The translations under genes and the position numbers were made by a program. Positions 13,139-21,050 of a stretch of 30,268 nt of DNA are shown in pieces. Where the stretch lies: IMG/VR virus record IMGVR_UViG_3300032088_001405, positions 1-30,268 of that record; one strand, given 5' to 3'. Under the pieces are notes generated by a model that was given only the letters and a program-made list of their open reading frames with translations, had not been told where the DNA came from and ran no database searches. Source of the stretch: a virus. Each line of letters begins with the position of its first letter. Position 1 is the stretch's first letter.

Positions 13139-13819
13139 CTACTCAGCTTTCTTCTTCTTAGCTGGTGCTTTCTTCTTAGCTGGTGCTTTCTTCTTTGCTG
13201 CCGGCTTTGGTGCTTCTACTGGAGCATCAATTAATCTACCATTTAGGTAACGTAGTAATACACCGTATGCTGGTAGGAAGATAATAAGTCCTACTGCAAT
13301 CTTAATCACAACTTGTGATCCTGCAATCTCCATCCAGTTAGCAGCCATATACTCATCTGCTGAGTTGTTAAACGCTACTGCAAAGAATGTGTATGTGTCA
13401 ATGATGTTTGCAACAACTGTTGACAATGCCGGTGCTAACCACCACATACTCATGCGCTCTCTAATGTATTGGAACACATACACGTCAAGCATTGTGCCTA
13501 CGGCGTATGCAGTTGCTGATGCAAAACCAATACGCATTGCTACTGACTGTGGAGCACCTTCAGCAAGTACTACTGCAATTGATCCAATAATAGCAAGTGG
13601 ATATGCCGCCGCAATAGTTGCTCTAGCAATGTTCTTGCCTAGCATTCTAACAGTTAAGTCAGTTGCTAATACCACAAGCGGGAATGTAAACGCCGCCCAT
13701 GTTAATTTAATGCCTGCAATTTCTACCGGAATAGAAACTAAAGCATTTGAAATAGTAATCACTACAACGTGCAGAAGTGCAAGTTTAAGCATCATACCTT
13801 TATCAATGTTACTAAACAT
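13139..13819 (-). CDS. yhhQ: YhhQ-family queuosine precursor transporter with lysine-rich tail
   Basis: The 226-residue membrane protein has about six hydrophobic segments. It closely follows E. coli YhhQ, which imports the queuosine precursors preQ0/preQ1: FPLVVLATDLTVRMLGKNIAR (46-66), ILDV-like TMLDVYVF (109-116), WWLAPALSTVVANIIDTY (126-143), NWMEIAG, and FLPAYGVLLRYL near the end of the membrane part. A phage copy could raise preQ supply for tRNA queuosine or 7-deazaguanine DNA modification, but no other que/dpd gene is in the window. The last 22 residues are an added Lys/Ala/Pro tail (PAAKKKAPAKKKAPAKKKK) not found in E. coli YhhQ. ATG 13819 has AAGGA upstream. Confidence 0.9.
   Translation of the reverse strand: MFSNIDKGMMLKLALLHVVVITISNALVSIPVEIAGIKLTWAAFTFPLVVLATDLTVRMLGKNIARATIAAAYPLAIIGSIAVVLAEGAPQSVAMRIGFASATAYAVGTMLDVYVFQYIRERMSMWWLAPALSTVVANIIDTYTFFAVAFNNSADEYMAANWMEIAGSQVVIKIAVGLIIFLPAYGVLLRYLNGRLIDAPVEAPKPAAKKKAPAKKKAPAKKKKAE
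13160..13195. repeat. Perfect 18-bp tandem duplication in the yhhQ tail
   Basis: Two identical copies of AGCTGGTGCTTTCTTCTT lie at 13160-13177 and 13178-13195, with a partial third nearby. They encode the repeated KKKAPA units of the YhhQ tail on the minus strand. Slippage could easily change the copy number. Confidence 0.9.
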
Positions 13820-13823
13820 AATA

Positions 13824-14186
13824 TTATTTTCCTTTATTTACTTCGGTGCCTGATGTTCGACGAACAATGTCGTCGTGATTAAATTCAGCCCAGTATAGTT
13901 CAAAAGCGACACCGTCTTCTAAACCTTCAAACTGGTGAATTTTTCCGGGCTTTACTTGTGTAAAGTCACCTGCTTCAAGAATAGTCTCATCAACTAGTCC
14001 TTGATCATCTTGCCAAACTCGAACAAGCATCTTGCCCGATTCAACAAAGAATCCGTTCCATTTAAATTCGTGTGCGTGTTCGCTACACTTATAACCTGCG
14101 TTAAAATTAATACGGTGAAACTCTAGTACACCGTTGGCGTGAATTAGTTCTGTATCACCCCAAATTTTTCCTGCTTTAATTCCCAT
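13824..14186 (-). CDS. Single-domain cupin protein
   Basis: The 120-residue cupin carries a metal-site motif SEHAHEFKWNGFFVESG (35-51, His37/His39 and Glu40) and the second motif PGKIHQFEG (80-88, His84). Such small cupins include sugar-phosphate isomerases and epimerases, dioxygenases and binding proteins. A role in sugar metabolism would fit the kdsA/kdsB neighbours but is inference. It sits between the YhhQ transporter (4-nt gap) and a 169-aa unknown, with an AGGAAAGGA leader before ATG 14186. A second, fused cupin occurs at 24370-25146. Confidence 0.75.
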   Translation of the reverse strand: MGIKAGKIWGDTELIHANGVLEFHRINFNAGYKCSEHAHEFKWNGFFVESGKMLVRVWQDDQGLVDETILEAGDFTQVKPGKIHQFEGLEDGVAFELYWAEFNHDDIVRRTSGTEVNKGK

Positions 14187-14200
14187 AATTTTTCCTTTCC

Positions 14201-14707
14201 TTAGAGTAATAGTGCGTATTCAATAATTTCACACTGTCTACTAATGTCTTTAACAAAAAATGCACACAGCGGATTTTCTCCATCTGTAATCGGTACACTT
14301 AACAGTTGTCCATTCTTCATCTTTGGAAAGTACCATTTTACATCTGTGTAAAAATTTGTTATCTTTATTTCTGCAAAATCTGTTTTGTAGCTTGATAATG
14401 GATTAAACAAAAACGCTTCAAATCCTCTATCATTCAAACTTGTAAGCGGAAGTATTTCTAAATCATTTCCGCTTTCACTGCAACCAACAGCTATATTCCA
14501 ATCTACAGGCATAGTAATTTCTTTACCGCCTATTTCTAATACCATTGCCGGAGCACTAAATGATTCTAAGAATATTAAAGGAACAAAGAAAAAATCAGGA
14601 TTCTTTGGATCGCTATTATCTAATACACTAAATCTTACATCGTCATCTATCTGCTCTGGCAAATCATTTAATAAAAAACACTCGTTTTCTAATGTTAATA
14701 TTCTCAT
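14201..14707 (-). CDS. Hypothetical protein downstream of uvsW
   Basis: Unknown soluble protein of about 168 residues, acidic and rich in Phe/Pro/Leu, probably beta-sheet (DFFFVPLIFLESFSAPAM; WYFPKMKNGQLLSVPI). No catalytic motif is visible. I prefer ATG 14707, which overlaps the uvsW stop as ATGA, over the in-frame TTG two codons earlier. It is likely translationally coupled to uvsW. It may be an accessory of recombination or an unrelated conserved phage gene. Confidence 0.65.
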   Translation of the reverse strand: MRILTLENECFLLNDLPEQIDDDVRFSVLDNSDPKNPDFFFVPLIFLESFSAPAMVLEIGGKEITMPVDWNIAVGCSESGNDLEILPLTSLNDRGFEAFLFNPLSSYKTDFAEIKITNFYTDVKWYFPKMKNGQLLSVPITDGENPLCAFFVKDISRQCEIIEYALLL

Positions 14708-16167
14708 TGCCAATCTACCTTTTCTATTGTGAACGGGTATTCTGCTTCCTTATAAAACTTTTTACGTTGGGTAAGGTGCCGCTTCGCATACTTACACGTT
14801 GATGTAAGATCCCATATTTGCACGAAGTCTTTGTCCTTTGCCTTTCTTACGCCTCTACCGATAGATTGGATAACTCTTACAAAACTCTTTCCAGGCTCAA
14901 TAAGAACCAAGTTAAAGATACGAGGAATGTTAAGACCCACAGCAGCAACTCCATAGGTTGCGATAATAACCTCATTAGTTCCTTCACGTATAGTGTCATA
15001 TGTTTCTTTCCTGTCTTTTACTTTTACACTTCCGCTAACAAAAGTGCTATTAGGTATTAGTTCTGCTAACATTTCTCCTGCGGAGATTCTGTCTACAAGT
15101 ATTAGTGTGTTGCCTGAGTCTTTTATTGTGTTTAATAATTTGCCTATATATTCTACTCGATTCTTGTTTGTTACAAGATATTTTAATTCTTCTTGGTAGC
15201 CGCTGTGTGCCACTGTATCAATTAGTTGTACTACATTAACATGACATGATGATAGCACGCCTTTGTCTTGTAATTCTTTTGCTGAGATGTTACCAATCAC
15301 AGGACCAAGACTAGCATGAATACTTTCAAACTCAAACTTCTCTTTAGGTACTGTACCAGTTAGTCCCCAGCGTATTGGAGCGTTACGTAGGTTGCGAGTG
15401 AGCAGGTTCTTAAGAACTTCTGCTTTGGCTTGGTGTACTTCGTCAACGATAATAGTGCTTACACCCTCTAGGAACTCTGCCAGACTTAATACTGCGCTGC
15501 CGTCCTTGTGCTTCTTGTCGAGTATATTCAAACTCTGCCAAGTGCAAATAGTGTGAGTCTTACCTAATTGTTTTCGATCTCCAAAGTATACCCCTACGTC
15601 GAGCCCACAGTTAATATAGTCTTCTTCTGTTTGTTCTACTAACGACTTGTTAGGAACAATCACAAGTGACCTACCGTAGGGCTCAGCTATATGTGACAGG
15701 GTTGCTGTCGTAATTGTTTTACCTGCACCAGTAGCAATCTGTTGCAAGCTCTGTGGATGAGCAATAAAGTTATTAATTGCATCAACTTGATAGTCACGCA
15801 GAATTATTTCTTCACCTTCTGCAGGATGTCCTTGTGGCCATACAACGCCTTGGTCTGCCCAATAGCGTTCTGTAACTGGCATAAACTTTAAGTCAATAGG
15901 ATGACGTCTATCTTCAATGTCTACTATTTCAACATTATTCTTTTGTAACACTTGACTAACAGTGTCAAGATGATTGACATAGCCAGTACCACCAATACCA
16001 AAGAAAGCAACCTTTCCATCCCACCGACCAAGTTTATATTGTGGCATGTATCTTGCGTAAGGCACTTCAAACTTGAGAGCGTTCGCGAGCTTCCTTCGTA
16101 CGTCAACCTCTAGTCCTTCTAGTTTAATGTTTACTTCGTCTTCAATTATTAATTTACATGTAGCCAT
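14704..16167 (-). CDS. uvsW: UvsW-type RNA-DNA/DNA helicase
   Basis: This SF2 helicase resolves branched recombination intermediates and unwinds R-loops, switching T4-like phages from origin-dependent to recombination-dependent replication. The 487-residue product has an N-terminal DNA-binding region (1-110), the Q-motif-like LRDYQVDAI (123-131), Walker A ATGAGKT (145-151), DEVH (242-245), motif III LTGT (269-272), a C-terminal RecA domain with GSVKVKDR, ATYGVAAVGLNIP (403-415) and motif VI QSIGRGVRK (434-442). T4 UvsW has about 503 residues. It overlaps the upstream 401-aa gene by 14 nt and so shares its early promoter. Confidence 0.95.
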   Translation of the reverse strand: MATCKLIIEDEVNIKLEGLEVDVRRKLANALKFEVPYARYMPQYKLGRWDGKVAFFGIGGTGYVNHLDTVSQVLQKNNVEIVDIEDRRHPIDLKFMPVTERYWADQGVVWPQGHPAEGEEIILRDYQVDAINNFIAHPQSLQQIATGAGKTITTATLSHIAEPYGRSLVIVPNKSLVEQTEEDYINCGLDVGVYFGDRKQLGKTHTICTWQSLNILDKKHKDGSAVLSLAEFLEGVSTIIVDEVHQAKAEVLKNLLTRNLRNAPIRWGLTGTVPKEKFEFESIHASLGPVIGNISAKELQDKGVLSSCHVNVVQLIDTVAHSGYQEELKYLVTNKNRVEYIGKLLNTIKDSGNTLILVDRISAGEMLAELIPNSTFVSGSVKVKDRKETYDTIREGTNEVIIATYGVAAVGLNIPRIFNLVLIEPGKSFVRVIQSIGRGVRKAKDKDFVQIWDLTSTCKYAKRHLTQRKKFYKEAEYPFTIEKVDWQ

Positions 16168-17359
16168 GGTAGCTTGAGTATTTCCTTAAATAACTTTCTT
16201 GTCCGCGTATTACAATTAGATCACTATGTGCTTTAAACCACTGTGCTACTTGGCCTCTAGAACTTTGACTAAACATCAAAGTAGTAATAGGCTTCCAGTT
16301 GCTTTTTAGTAATACTTTTGATAACTTATTATTAATATACACTATCTTTGTATATTTGTCAACCCAATTGTTAAGATTTTTTTCCTTAACAAATTTATTA
16401 AAGTCTCTATTAGTTTCGTTATCTAATCTAAATAGTACCGACTGTTGTTCTATAGGCACTAATGCTCGAAAGAAATCGTATATTTCATATACCTGTTCCA
16501 TTTCATGTCCAGGCGAAATATTTACTAATAACGGAAACCTATCTAAGTTGTATAATGATAATAATACTTCTTTAAAGTTTACTTCTTCAGTTGGACAATA
16601 ATATTCTAAATCAGATCTAGTTGCAATATCATTTTGCACAGACGGGTTATCAAATATTATTTTTGATTCTGAAATTCCGTATCTACGATATTTGTCTGCA
16701 TAATTTATTACTGTACTAGGATCAAAGTTTCCTAAATCTTTAGCCATCTGAGTTCTAATGCTGTCACTAATATTATGAACACCAGTGTTATCAACATAAG
16801 AAACTAAGTTTGACTTATTTTGTACAATGTCTTTACACTTATTGTAATACGTAATTAATTCGTTATCTATTTCAAAATCTTTGTTAATAAACTTTTTTAG
16901 CACTGCATAGATATTTGATTCTGTAGCAAGAAAGAAATGTTCGTGACTTCCTTTATTATGATGGTATTGATCAGTGTGTTTTGGAATTTCGTTAATGCAT
17001 GTTATTAGCGTTTTCGAAAAAGGAAATCTTACTGCTACCCATTTTTCTTTTGGATAGTTTAAAGGAGCTTCAACAATTTTAATATATTTGCTCCTATCAA
17101 TTTTCCTTAAAGGCTTACGTAATCTATCAATAGCATAATCAAAATCATAGCCTTGTACTTCAAACTGCGGCTTATAAGTTTGCAGTTTAGTTTGCATTAA
17201 TGCAAACTGCCTATCTGTTAAGGCTGTACCTTTAAACACTTGCCTAGCAATACTATATACAATAGTACCGTCATTAGGTAGTATTTCAAATTTTTCAGGC
17301 GACTTTACAAATCCGGACAGGACTTCTAATAAGTCTTCAATACTTTTTGTTTCTAACAT
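16154..17359 (-). CDS. Large hypothetical protein, 401 aa, first gene of the uvsW train
   Basis: I do not recognise a function. The 401-residue soluble protein is rich in Lys, Asn, Tyr and Ile. Its N-terminal segment (VYSIARQVFKGTALTDRQF) is helical. Asp/Asn-rich middle parts include TDQYHHNKGSHEHFF (a His-rich run). The C-terminal part reads like an alpha/beta Rossmann or helicase-type domain (FPLLVNISPGHEMEQVYEIY; VLFRLDNE; KPITTLMFSQSSRG; SDLIVIRG), without a P-loop. It has its own perfect sigma70-type promoter, with ATG only 6 nt after the -10 box, and directly precedes uvsW. Together these suggest an early replication or recombination role. Confidence 0.65.
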   Translation of the reverse strand: MLETKSIEDLLEVLSGFVKSPEKFEILPNDGTIVYSIARQVFKGTALTDRQFALMQTKLQTYKPQFEVQGYDFDYAIDRLRKPLRKIDRSKYIKIVEAPLNYPKEKWVAVRFPFSKTLITCINEIPKHTDQYHHNKGSHEHFFLATESNIYAVLKKFINKDFEIDNELITYYNKCKDIVQNKSNLVSYVDNTGVHNISDSIRTQMAKDLGNFDPSTVINYADKYRRYGISESKIIFDNPSVQNDIATRSDLEYYCPTEEVNFKEVLLSLYNLDRFPLLVNISPGHEMEQVYEIYDFFRALVPIEQQSVLFRLDNETNRDFNKFVKEKNLNNWVDKYTKIVYINNKLSKVLLKSNWKPITTLMFSQSSRGQVAQWFKAHSDLIVIRGQESYLRKYSSYHGYM

Positions 17360-17361
17360 GT

Positions 17362-18216
17362 TTATATTATAGCATTAGATAGAGCAGTTGTCAATCGTTT
17401 TAATGGTATACCTTGTGATATTTCATCTACTGTATATTCTGTCCAGGCGTAGTCGTTCAGCCATTGTTGTCTATCTGGCATCAAAGGTGATTCAATGTCG
17501 TGCCAAAAGTCAATGTCATTGCCTACATCATAAGCAATTGAGCTTGGACTTACAAATGCTGGTATGCCAGACATGATACTTTGTGGTCCAGGGTTGCTGC
17601 TATGACATACTACTGCCCAAGCATTTTTGAATGACATGTCAAAGTCATCATAACTTCCTAATATATGTTGTGGTGCTTGCCTATACACATTTTTATACTG
17701 CCTCTCAATTTCAGGCAATGGACAACGAGGATGTGGCCTAAAGTATATAGGTCTATCAGTATGTTTTTGTATATTCTCTATTGTTTGCATTACCCACTTA
17801 CTCATTGAAGGCATGCCTCTCCATTGCTCACTTTTTTGGTGTTGGCCGCATAATAGTATATGATTGCCTTCAGTGCGCCAGGGCTTTACTTCAAGTCCCA
17901 ATAAACGCTTACGCCTATCATCGTTATTACTATCCCCAAAATAAGCATCTCTATTAATTCCATTTAGTCCTACTCTCCATGTCTTGCCGCGCTTGATACC
18001 ACCTATCTCAAGTACTATTGTAGGCTTATCATTATTCCAAATAGATTGATTTGCTGCCATTCTTCCATTCCATAATACGCTCCATATTACATTTACATCA
18101 GCATTGTTATTATTATGCACAACAGAATGACCTGCGTCTTTGAGACTTTTCTCAAACGCATTAAATACTGGCTTGCTATTCATAGCGCCATATTGAGTCC
18201 ACAAACTAAATTTCAT
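17362..18216 (-). CDS. KpsC/KpsS-like (Capsule_synth) glycosyltransferase, paralogue A
   Basis: The 284-residue protein resembles the GT-B-type capsule polysaccharide proteins that include beta-Kdo transferases KpsC/KpsS. Signs are TWRVGLNG (79-86), HILLCGQHQKSEQW (119-132), a TDRPIYFRPHP block (153-163) with the HP motif that in related CMP-sugar transferases contacts CMP, and HSSNPGPQSIMSGIPAFV (205-222), the serine/glycine block of the family. It shares this layout with the genes at 21043, 21960 and 22948. A late-type TAAATA promoter and AGGA site precede ATG 18216. It is monocistronic, since the early uvsW promoter starts at its 3' end. Donor and acceptor are not proven. CMP-Kdo is the natural suspect. 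Confidence 0.75.
   Translation of the reverse strand: MKFSLWTQYGAMNSKPVFNAFEKSLKDAGHSVVHNNNNADVNVIWSVLWNGRMAANQSIWNNDKPTIVLEIGGIKRGKTWRVGLNGINRDAYFGDSNNDDRRKRLLGLEVKPWRTEGNHILLCGQHQKSEQWRGMPSMSKWVMQTIENIQKHTDRPIYFRPHPRCPLPEIERQYKNVYRQAPQHILGSYDDFDMSFKNAWAVVCHSSNPGPQSIMSGIPAFVSPSSIAYDVGNDIDFWHDIESPLMPDRQQWLNDYAWTEYTVDEISQGIPLKRLTTALSNAII
17366..17394 (-). promoter_or_regulatory. Consensus sigma70-type promoter of the uvsW/kds train, leaderless geometry
   Basis: On the minus strand, TTGACA (17394-17389), 17 nt, then TATAAT (17371-17366), both perfect. ATAAAC follows and then ATG 17359, so the expected start of transcription falls at about the first base of the start codon. The promoter is embedded in the last codons of the upstream KpsC-like gene. 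Confidence 0.87.
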
Positions 18217-18219
18217 TGG

Positions 18220-18227
18220 TTAAATAT
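18220..18227 (+). promoter_or_regulatory. Late-type promoter TTAAATAT for the plus-strand GT operon
   Basis: The TAAATA core lies at 18221-18226, 30 nt before ATG 18257, with AAGGA (18245-18249) correctly spaced for translation. This is an ordinary late promoter plus leader, in contrast to the TAAATA sites that abut start codons elsewhere. Confidence 0.55.
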
Positions 18228-18236
18228 TCCTATAAC

Positions 18237-18244
18237 GTATTTAC
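18237..18244 (-). promoter_or_regulatory. Late-type promoter GTAAATAC, divergent
   Basis: Minus-strand GTAAATAC (18244-18237), followed by a 20-nt leader with AGGA and the ATG at 18216. It is back to back with the plus-strand TTAAATAT site, so both directions of the glycan island fire from one 40-bp intergenic region. Confidence 0.55.
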
Positions 18245-18256
18245 AAAGGATTTCAA

Positions 18257-19099
18257 ATGACAAACATAACTGTGGTTACAACATTTCATAAGCCTGGATT
18301 AGATTTATATGGACAAAGATTTTTAGATAGTTTTGCGCAAAGAGTTGATCCTAGAATTAAATTGCTTGTATACGCAGAAAGTTGTAATCCAAAAAACCCT
18401 AACCCTGAACAAATAACAATACTTGATGCTAAAGAAGTTTTGCCAAAACTAAATGCATTTAAAGAAAAGTATAAAGATGTTCCACATGCAAATGGAAATA
18501 TTGCAAATCATCCTGCACGTAACGGACGTAAGGATTGGAACAAAGAATTTAAATGGGACGCTGTACGCTTTGCTAACAAGACATATGCTGTGTATGACGC
18601 TTGTACACGCTCTAAGGACTGGTGTGTATGGATGGATGCAGATACCTTTGTACACAGTGATTGGAGTTATCAACAGTTTAAAGAATTACTTCCAGAAGAT
18701 AAATGGATAACATATGTAGGCAGAGGAAAAGGATCACAGACATGGCCCGAGTGCGGCTTCTATGGTATGAATCTAGGTCATCCTGTATGCGGACAATTTC
18801 TTAAAGAGTTTGAACGTATGTATGAGGATGCAGACAATGGTATGTTTAGACTTGTTGAGTGGCATGATAGTTTTGTGTTTGGTCATATACTAAAAAATCT
18901 AATTCCAGTAAATAACAATGTACTAGATTATAGTGCAGAGATGTATTTGAAGGAAGCCAAGTCAGGCGGCGGCGGACATCCGCTAATTAACACTGTACTC
19001 GGAAAATGGATAGACCATATGAAGGGTGCTAGAAAGAACACTGGCAAAAGCAAGTCATCAGATATAATGGTAAACCGAAAAGAGTCTTATTGGAAATGA
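18257..19099 (+). CDS. GT-A-type glycosyltransferase
   Basis: The 280-residue enzyme has a Rossmann-like start (ITVVTTFHKPGLDLYGQRF) and a DxD motif WMDADTFVH (125-133) for metal and nucleotide-sugar binding. Also visible are a GRGKGSQTWPECGFYGMNL acceptor-side segment and a GGGGHPLIN loop. It would transfer a sugar from an NDP-sugar. Specificity is unknown. It opens a three-gene plus-strand operon (ATGA overlap with the GT25 gene) behind a late-type promoter with an AAGGA site. No signal peptide is present, so it acts in the cytoplasm. Confidence 0.75.
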   Translation: MTNITVVTTFHKPGLDLYGQRFLDSFAQRVDPRIKLLVYAESCNPKNPNPEQITILDAKEVLPKLNAFKEKYKDVPHANGNIANHPARNGRKDWNKEFKWDAVRFANKTYAVYDACTRSKDWCVWMDADTFVHSDWSYQQFKELLPEDKWITYVGRGKGSQTWPECGFYGMNLGHPVCGQFLKEFERMYEDADNGMFRLVEWHDSFVFGHILKNLIPVNNNVLDYSAEMYLKEAKSGGGGHPLINTVLGKWIDHMKGARKNTGKSKSSDIMVNRKESYWK

Positions 19100-19782
19100 A
19101 GTCGTATATCATAGCTCTAAGTAAAATTAAAGGTAGCTGGGAAAGCGGCTGTCGATTAAAAGAAGAGCTTGAAAACTTTAACATGGAAGCTGAATTGTTT
19201 GAAGGAACATACGGCAACGATGCTGTTGGAATGATGGAAGAAGAAGGACGTCAATTACACTCTTGGGGTGTAAAGGGACCTGCTAAAGAAGTTAAACACA
19301 AAGACAAATATGATAAGAAAGCAAGTATGCCTGGAGTAAAAGGTTGCTTCTATTCTCACTATAGGCTTTGGGAAAAGTGTGTTGAAGTAGGTGAACCTAT
19401 AATTGTGTTCGAAGATGATGCACATGTTGTACGTCCGTATAAACCTGTTGAATGGGTAGATGTTTTGAGTCTAGTATCCAGTCACAGAAAGAAGATGCAA
19501 CGTTACGTAAAGTATCTTGAAAATCCTGAGGGCGAACCTGCTGCAATGAATTACAAACAAGGTAGTATGCCTGGCAATGCAGGCTATGCAATCAAACCAC
19601 ATGCTGCTGCAAAATTAGTACATGCTTACAAAAATAGTTACTTGCCTGCAGATAACGCAATAAACCAATACGTTGTTAAAATTCAAATACATAATTATAT
19701 GATGGGTAAAGCTATGTCTAGAGAAAGAACTAGGGGAAAACCTAGTCTTATAAGAACAAAATATTGGGATGACGTTAAATGA
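19096..19782 (+). CDS. GT25-family (LPS-type) glycosyltransferase
   Basis: The 228-residue protein shows the GT25 pattern: an N-terminal YIIALSKIKGSWESG strand-loop, GCFYSHYRLW (83-92), the metal-binding FEDDA (105-109) and GNAGYAIKPHAAAKLV near the C-terminus. GT25 enzymes add galactose, glucose or related sugars to lipooligosaccharide or to collagen-type hydroxylysine. I chose ATG 19096, which overlaps the upstream stop (ATGA), over the in-frame TTG at 19090. It overlaps the downstream fusion gene as ATGA, so all three genes are coupled. Confidence 0.8.
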   Translation: MKSYIIALSKIKGSWESGCRLKEELENFNMEAELFEGTYGNDAVGMMEEEGRQLHSWGVKGPAKEVKHKDKYDKKASMPGVKGCFYSHYRLWEKCVEVGEPIIVFEDDAHVVRPYKPVEWVDVLSLVSSHRKKMQRYVKYLENPEGEPAAMNYKQGSMPGNAGYAIKPHAAAKLVHAYKNSYLPADNAINQYVVKIQIHNYMMGKAMSRERTRGKPSLIRTKYWDDVK

Positions 19783-21050
19783 TTGATATTGTGTGCGTAT
19801 ATAAAACTAATCCAGAAGGGATTTATACTGCTGATTGGGTAAACATATTACATGCTGGTATTAAGAAGCATTGCAATTTGCCTTATAAATTTTCTTGCCT
19901 TACAGATAGTGATGAGGATATACCTGGCAAGATTGCTTTACAAAAAGATTTACGTGGCTGGTGGTCAAAGTTAGAATTATTTACAAAAGGATTATTTACT
20001 GGACCTACACTATACTTAGATTTAGATACAGTTATTAGCGGCAGCATAGATTCTATTATTAATAAATTAATTTCTGAAAACAAATTTACAATGATTAAGG
20101 GCAAATCTAAAAGATCGTCTAGTTGTATTATGTACTGGAACGGTGACTACTCTTACATATACAAAAAGTTTAATAAGAACAAAGATAAGATAATGTCAAC
20201 TTATATAACTAGAGAACAGTATGGTGACCAGGCATTTATTGCTGAACAAACTAAACATGTATACTTGCAAGATGTAGTTGGCAGCTCAGAAGTTGATTAC
20301 GAAAGTAATATTAGACGCCTTGGTAATAGAAATGCAAAAATAATATTATTTGCAAAACCTAATAATAAACCTCACACAAGTTTCAATCATATGGTTGTTA
20401 AAAATTGGACTATGCTAGGTGAAGACTTTAGTAACGATGTTGAGGATAGGCGTGGCTGGACTTGGCCAAAGCATGATAAGTTTTGTTGGAAAGTTATGCG
20501 TAAGCATCCTGACCTGCCTAAGAAGATGTCAAGGTATGTAACTAGGACCGGCGCAGTACTTCAAGCAGGCGGTAACTGCGGCTATTATGCTGAAGCATAT
20601 TCTAAAATATTTAATAAAGTAATTACATTAGAACCTGACTTATTAAACTTCTATTGTTTATTAGAGAATACAAAAAAATGTAAAAATGTTGTACCGTTTA
20701 GAGCTGCACTTGGTGACAAGAGCGATATGATACAAATGACATCTCCAAAAACAAATAATGTAGGTATGCATTATATTGACGGAGCAGGTGATATACCACA
20801 AATAACAATTGATAGTTTAAATATTAAACATTTAGATCTTATACATTTAGATATTGAAGGTTACGAACTATTTGCTTTAAAGGGTGCAGAAGAAACCATT
20901 CGACGTTGTAAACCTACAGTGGCACTAGAATATAATAAACTTGCAGACAAATACGGTTATACTATGTATGATTTAAACAAATGGTTTGCAGATCGAAACT
21001 ATGTTAATCATAGTCGACACGAAAGTGACTTTGTATTCATACCTAAGTAA
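19779..21050 (+). CDS. Bifunctional glycosyltransferase-FkbM methyltransferase fusion
   Basis: Two domains are visible in 423 residues. Residues 1-230 are a GT-A transferase with DxD motif LYLDLDT (78-84) and a QYGDQAFIAEQ segment typical of glycogenin/GT8-like folds. Residues 255-423 are an FkbM-type SAM methyltransferase: SAM loop LQAGGNCGYYAE (261-272), acidic TLEPD (283-287), FRAALGD, and LIHLDIEGYELFALKGA (354-370). FkbM enzymes O-methylate sugar hydroxyls. The fusion suggests that a sugar is added and then methyl-capped by one protein. It ends by overlapping the convergent KpsC-like gene by 8 nt. Confidence 0.85.
   Translation: MIDIVCVYKTNPEGIYTADWVNILHAGIKKHCNLPYKFSCLTDSDEDIPGKIALQKDLRGWWSKLELFTKGLFTGPTLYLDLDTVISGSIDSIINKLISENKFTMIKGKSKRSSSCIMYWNGDYSYIYKKFNKNKDKIMSTYITREQYGDQAFIAEQTKHVYLQDVVGSSEVDYESNIRRLGNRNAKIILFAKPNNKPHTSFNHMVVKNWTMLGEDFSNDVEDRRGWTWPKHDKFCWKVMRKHPDLPKKMSRYVTRTGAVLQAGGNCGYYAEAYSKIFNKVITLEPDLLNFYCLLENTKKCKNVVPFRAALGDKSDMIQMTSPKTNNVGMHYIDGAGDIPQITIDSLNIKHLDLIHLDIEGYELFALKGAEETIRRCKPTVALEYNKLADKYGYTMYDLNKWFADRNYVNHSRHESDFVFIPK

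Noticed and set aside
13834-13841. GTAAATAA on the minus strand before yhhQ, resembling a late promoter
   Set aside because: It overlaps the stop codon region of the cupin gene and the AAGGA site of yhhQ. It is not clearly distinct from sequence needed for translation, so I left it unannotated.
13365-13853. 162-codon plus-strand frame opposite yhhQ
   Set aside because: Antisense of a well-supported membrane-protein gene. No promoter, ribosome site or motif.
16335-16364. TTGACA-17-TATATT on the minus strand
   Set aside because: Good boxes, but inside the 401-aa gene with no start codon or gene boundary downstream. Likely chance in AT-rich sequence.
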